Translations under genes and position numbers: made by a program
The notes under the pieces: model-generated
Databases searched by the model: none
Told to the model about the DNA's origin: nothing
Seen by the model: the letters and a program-made list of their open reading frames with translations, nothing else
Part shown: positions 62,154-64,000 of the stretch, piece by piece
Position numbering within the stretch: position 1 is the first letter of the stretch
Layout of the letters: every line of letters begins with the position of its first letter
Assembly: GCF_007830295.1 (NCBI RefSeq)
Contig: NZ_VLKC01000002.1
Location: 3,328,881-3,392,880 of the forward strand
DNA length: 64,000 nucleotides
Direction of reading: 5' to 3'
Source: Sporomusa sp. KB1
Lineage (GTDB): Bacteria; Bacillota; Negativicutes; Sporomusales; Sporomusaceae

Positions 62154-62654
62154 ATGGCAGATATAGAAGTAGGCGGTACTCTCATCTGGTATTACTATAT
62201 CTGTCCACGTGAAGCTTGGCTTATGGGACATCATATAGTGCCTGACCAGGAGAATGATAATGTCTCTGTAGGGCGCTACATCGGTGAAAACTCTTATCGG
62301 CGGGAGAAAAAAGAAATTGTTGTCGGTGGCAGTAAAATTGATGTTATTCACATGGAAGAAGGACAAATGATTATCGGTGAAATCAAAAAAAGTTCTAAAT
62401 ATCGTAAAAGTGCTCGTATGCAATTGGCTTTTTATTTGAGTGAATTGAAAGAACGGGGAATCAATGCCCATGGTGAGCTGAGGTTTCCTAAAGAAAAAGT
62501 ACGGGAAGATGTTATCCTGGATGAAACAACTGAGAATGAGTTAATCCAGGCCCAAAAAGAAATTCTTCGGATTTTGTATTTGGATACTCCACCGTTTCCT
62601 AAGAAAATTTCTTTTTGCAAAAACTGTGCTTATGCTGAATATTGCTGGTGTTGA
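62154..62654 (+). CDS. cas4: Adaptation nuclease Cas4
   Basis: 166 residues. It has the RecB-like Cas4 pattern: ICPREAWLMGHH (first cluster cysteine), EIKKSSKYRKSARMQLAFYL with the catalytic Glu and Lys, and a C-terminal cluster CKNCAYAEYCWC. It trims prespacers and selects PAM for Cas1-Cas2. It begins two bases after hepT with no ribosome binding site of its own that is clear, so it probably depends on translational coupling. Confidence 0.93.
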   Translation: MADIEVGGTLIWYYYICPREAWLMGHHIVPDQENDNVSVGRYIGENSYRREKKEIVVGGSKIDVIHMEEGQMIIGEIKKSSKYRKSARMQLAFYLSELKERGINAHGELRFPKEKVREDVILDETTENELIQAQKEILRILYLDTPPFPKKISFCKNCAYAEYCWC

Positions 62655-62678
62655 TTCCTATTGCAGGAGGGTAGTAAT

Positions 62679-63671
62679 GTGAAAAAAACTCTGTATTTCT
62701 TTTCTAATGGCGAAATTCATCGTAAAGATAATACCCTGTGTTTTGAAAATGCAGAAGGTCGACGGTTCTTGCCGGTAGAAGATGTAGGTGAGATTATGGT
62801 GTTTGGTGAAGTGAATTTCAACAAAAAGCTGTTGGAGTTTTTATCGCAAAAAGAAGTGATTTTGCACTACTTCAACCATTATGGCTATTATATGGGTACC
62901 TTTTATCCGCGGGAGCATTTGAATTCAGGTCATGCCATTTTAAGACAGGCAGAACATTATTTAGATGATTCTAAACGTCTGGATATTGCAAAACAGTTTG
63001 TTTATGGAGCTGCCAAAAATATTCGTCAGGTTTTGAAGTATTATGTAAATCGTGGCAAGCAAGTTAACAAGGTATTAGAAAATATAGAGTCTTTATTAAG
63101 TGATATTGAAATAAGTGAAACCATCCCGGTGTTAATGGCAGTTGAGGGAAATATTCGGCAACAATATTACCAGGCTTTTGATGAAATTATCGGTGATGAT
63201 GATTTTTGTTTTCAGGAAAGAACTCGCAGACCACCAAAAAATTATTTGAATACGTTGATTAGTTTTGGTAATTCACTGGTATATTCAATATGTTTGAGCG
63301 AAATATACAAGACACATTTAGACCCAAGGATAGGATATCTTCACAGCACCAATTTTCGAAGATTTACACTGAATCTAGATGTAGCAGAAATTTTTAAACC
63401 TATTATCGTTGATCGAATTATTTTTACCTGTCTTGGACGCAAAATGATTACTAAAAATGATTTTGAACGAGATACGGAAGGAATTGTACTAAAAGAAAAA
63501 GCGAAGAAATGTTTTGTTGAAGAACTGGAAAACAAACTAAAGACTACGATTAATCATCGAGAAATTGGCCGTTCTGTTTCCTATCGTCGACTGATTCGGT
63601 TGGAAGTATATAAATTAGAAAAGCATCTTTTTGGAGAAAAAGATTATGAACCGTTTATTGCAAATTGGTAA
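62679..63671 (+). CDS. cas1: CRISPR integrase Cas1 (type I-B)
   Basis: 330 residues from the GTG at 62679 after AGGAGGG; a TTG six codons earlier is unlikely. Catalytic residues: Glu156 in MAVEGNIRQQYYQAFD, the His in IGYLHSTNFRRF and the acidic residue in LDVAEIFKPIIVDR. It inserts new spacers into the array. Confidence 0.95.
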   Translation: MKKTLYFFSNGEIHRKDNTLCFENAEGRRFLPVEDVGEIMVFGEVNFNKKLLEFLSQKEVILHYFNHYGYYMGTFYPREHLNSGHAILRQAEHYLDDSKRLDIAKQFVYGAAKNIRQVLKYYVNRGKQVNKVLENIESLLSDIEISETIPVLMAVEGNIRQQYYQAFDEIIGDDDFCFQERTRRPPKNYLNTLISFGNSLVYSICLSEIYKTHLDPRIGYLHSTNFRRFTLNLDVAEIFKPIIVDRIIFTCLGRKMITKNDFERDTEGIVLKEKAKKCFVEELENKLKTTINHREIGRSVSYRRLIRLEVYKLEKHLFGEKDYEPFIANW

Positions 63672-63704
63672 AAATATTTTGTTGAGTCGACAGAAGGTGA
63701 GAAA

Positions 63705-63968
63705 TTGTTTATTATATTGGTATATGATGTAAATGAAAAGCGTGTAAACAAAGTTCTGAAAAAATGTCGCCAGTATTTGAACTGGGTGCAGAATTCCGTT
63801 CTTGAAGGTGAAATTTCTGATGCAAATTATAAAAAATTGACTATGGAATTAGAACGAATTATTAATAAGGAAGAAGACTCGGTAATTATTTATAATATGC
63901 GTACGACTCGCTATTATAAGCGGGAAATTCTCGGTATGGAGCGTTCGAGTATTAGCACCATCATCTGA
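63705..63968 (+). CDS. cas2: CRISPR adaptation protein Cas2
   Basis: 87 residues starting at a TTG (GAAGGTGAG upstream). N-terminal ILVYDVNEKRVNKVLKKCRQYL is the Cas2 ferredoxin fold with the conserved Asp, followed by WVQNSVLEGEIS. It bridges the Cas1 dimers. It ends 32 bases before the window edge; the leader and repeats would follow. Confidence 0.95.
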   Translation: MFIILVYDVNEKRVNKVLKKCRQYLNWVQNSVLEGEISDANYKKLTMELERIINKEEDSVIIYNMRTTRYYKREILGMERSSISTII

Positions 63969-64000
63969 GAGCTTCGTCGTCGATAATTGGTTTGGTAAAA

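Overview
The window looks like a chromosomal segment of an anaerobic, Gram-negative-walled Firmicute of the Sporomusa/Negativicutes type. This is an inference, not proven by any single gene. It rests on strong AGGAGG ribosome binding sites, short intrinsic terminators, an Etf-linked acyl-CoA dehydrogenase operon, a 2-hydroxyacyl-CoA dehydratase-type activase pair, a coenzyme B12-dependent (class II) ribonucleotide reductase with NrdR boxes, and a type I-B CRISPR-Cas locus. No rRNA or tRNA gene was seen.

Layout. 1-6.6 kb: the end of an MFS carboxylate carrier, then an acyl-CoA dehydrogenase / EtfB / EtfA / acyl-CoA ligase / thioesterase operon that resembles enoate (caffeate-type) reduction operons. 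6.6-17.0 kb: a STAS-flavodoxin-like fusion on the minus strand, a candidate small RNA, then a long plus-strand run: a thioesterase, a membrane protein, an F420-ligase-like protein, an HgdB-like protein with its activase, a HyuA-type protein, a deacetylase-family protein, and the housekeeping genes rph, rdgB and a YfcE-type phosphoesterase, followed by an RDD protein. 17.1-19.5 kb: nrdJ under a promoter overlapped by NrdR boxes.

19.5-37 kb is a patchwork of small units and mobile DNA: an exonuclease, a 57-residue zinc ribbon protein, a URO-D-family methyltransferase with a divergent LysR regulator, a group II intron, a chemoreceptor, a truncated serine recombinase behind a LexA-like box, a MocR regulator, a DJ-1/ferredoxin fusion, a GntR-MFS-gamma-glutamyltransferase group, an IS110 element and a chemoreceptor remnant. 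A palindromic REP-like sequence recurs near several of the mobile elements.

37.2-53.2 kb is visibly richer in G+C. It carries a catabolic block: uridine-phosphorylase-type enzyme, Crp/Fnr regulator, MmgE/PrpD protein, four-gene ABC importer, TudS-related desulfidase, M20 carbamoyl-amino-acid hydrolase, PrpF isomerase, unknown barrel protein, Ldh-family dehydrogenase, PreA-like dihydropyrimidine dehydrogenase, cyclic amidohydrolase and LarA-like protein. Together they suggest import, reduction, ring opening and decarbamoylation of a pyrimidine or related cyclic ureide, possibly a sulfur-containing one. Immediately after it lies a 401-bp copy of the 3' end of nrdJ. The two nrdJ copies are direct repeats bracketing about 34 kb, so that whole stretch may be an insertion.

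53.9-64 kb is a type I-B CRISPR-Cas operon (cas6; cas8b-cas7-cas5-cas3; cas4-cas1-cas2) with a MntA/HepT nucleotidyltransferase-RNase toxin-antitoxin pair embedded between cas3 and cas4. The repeat array itself is not in the window and presumably starts just past its right end.
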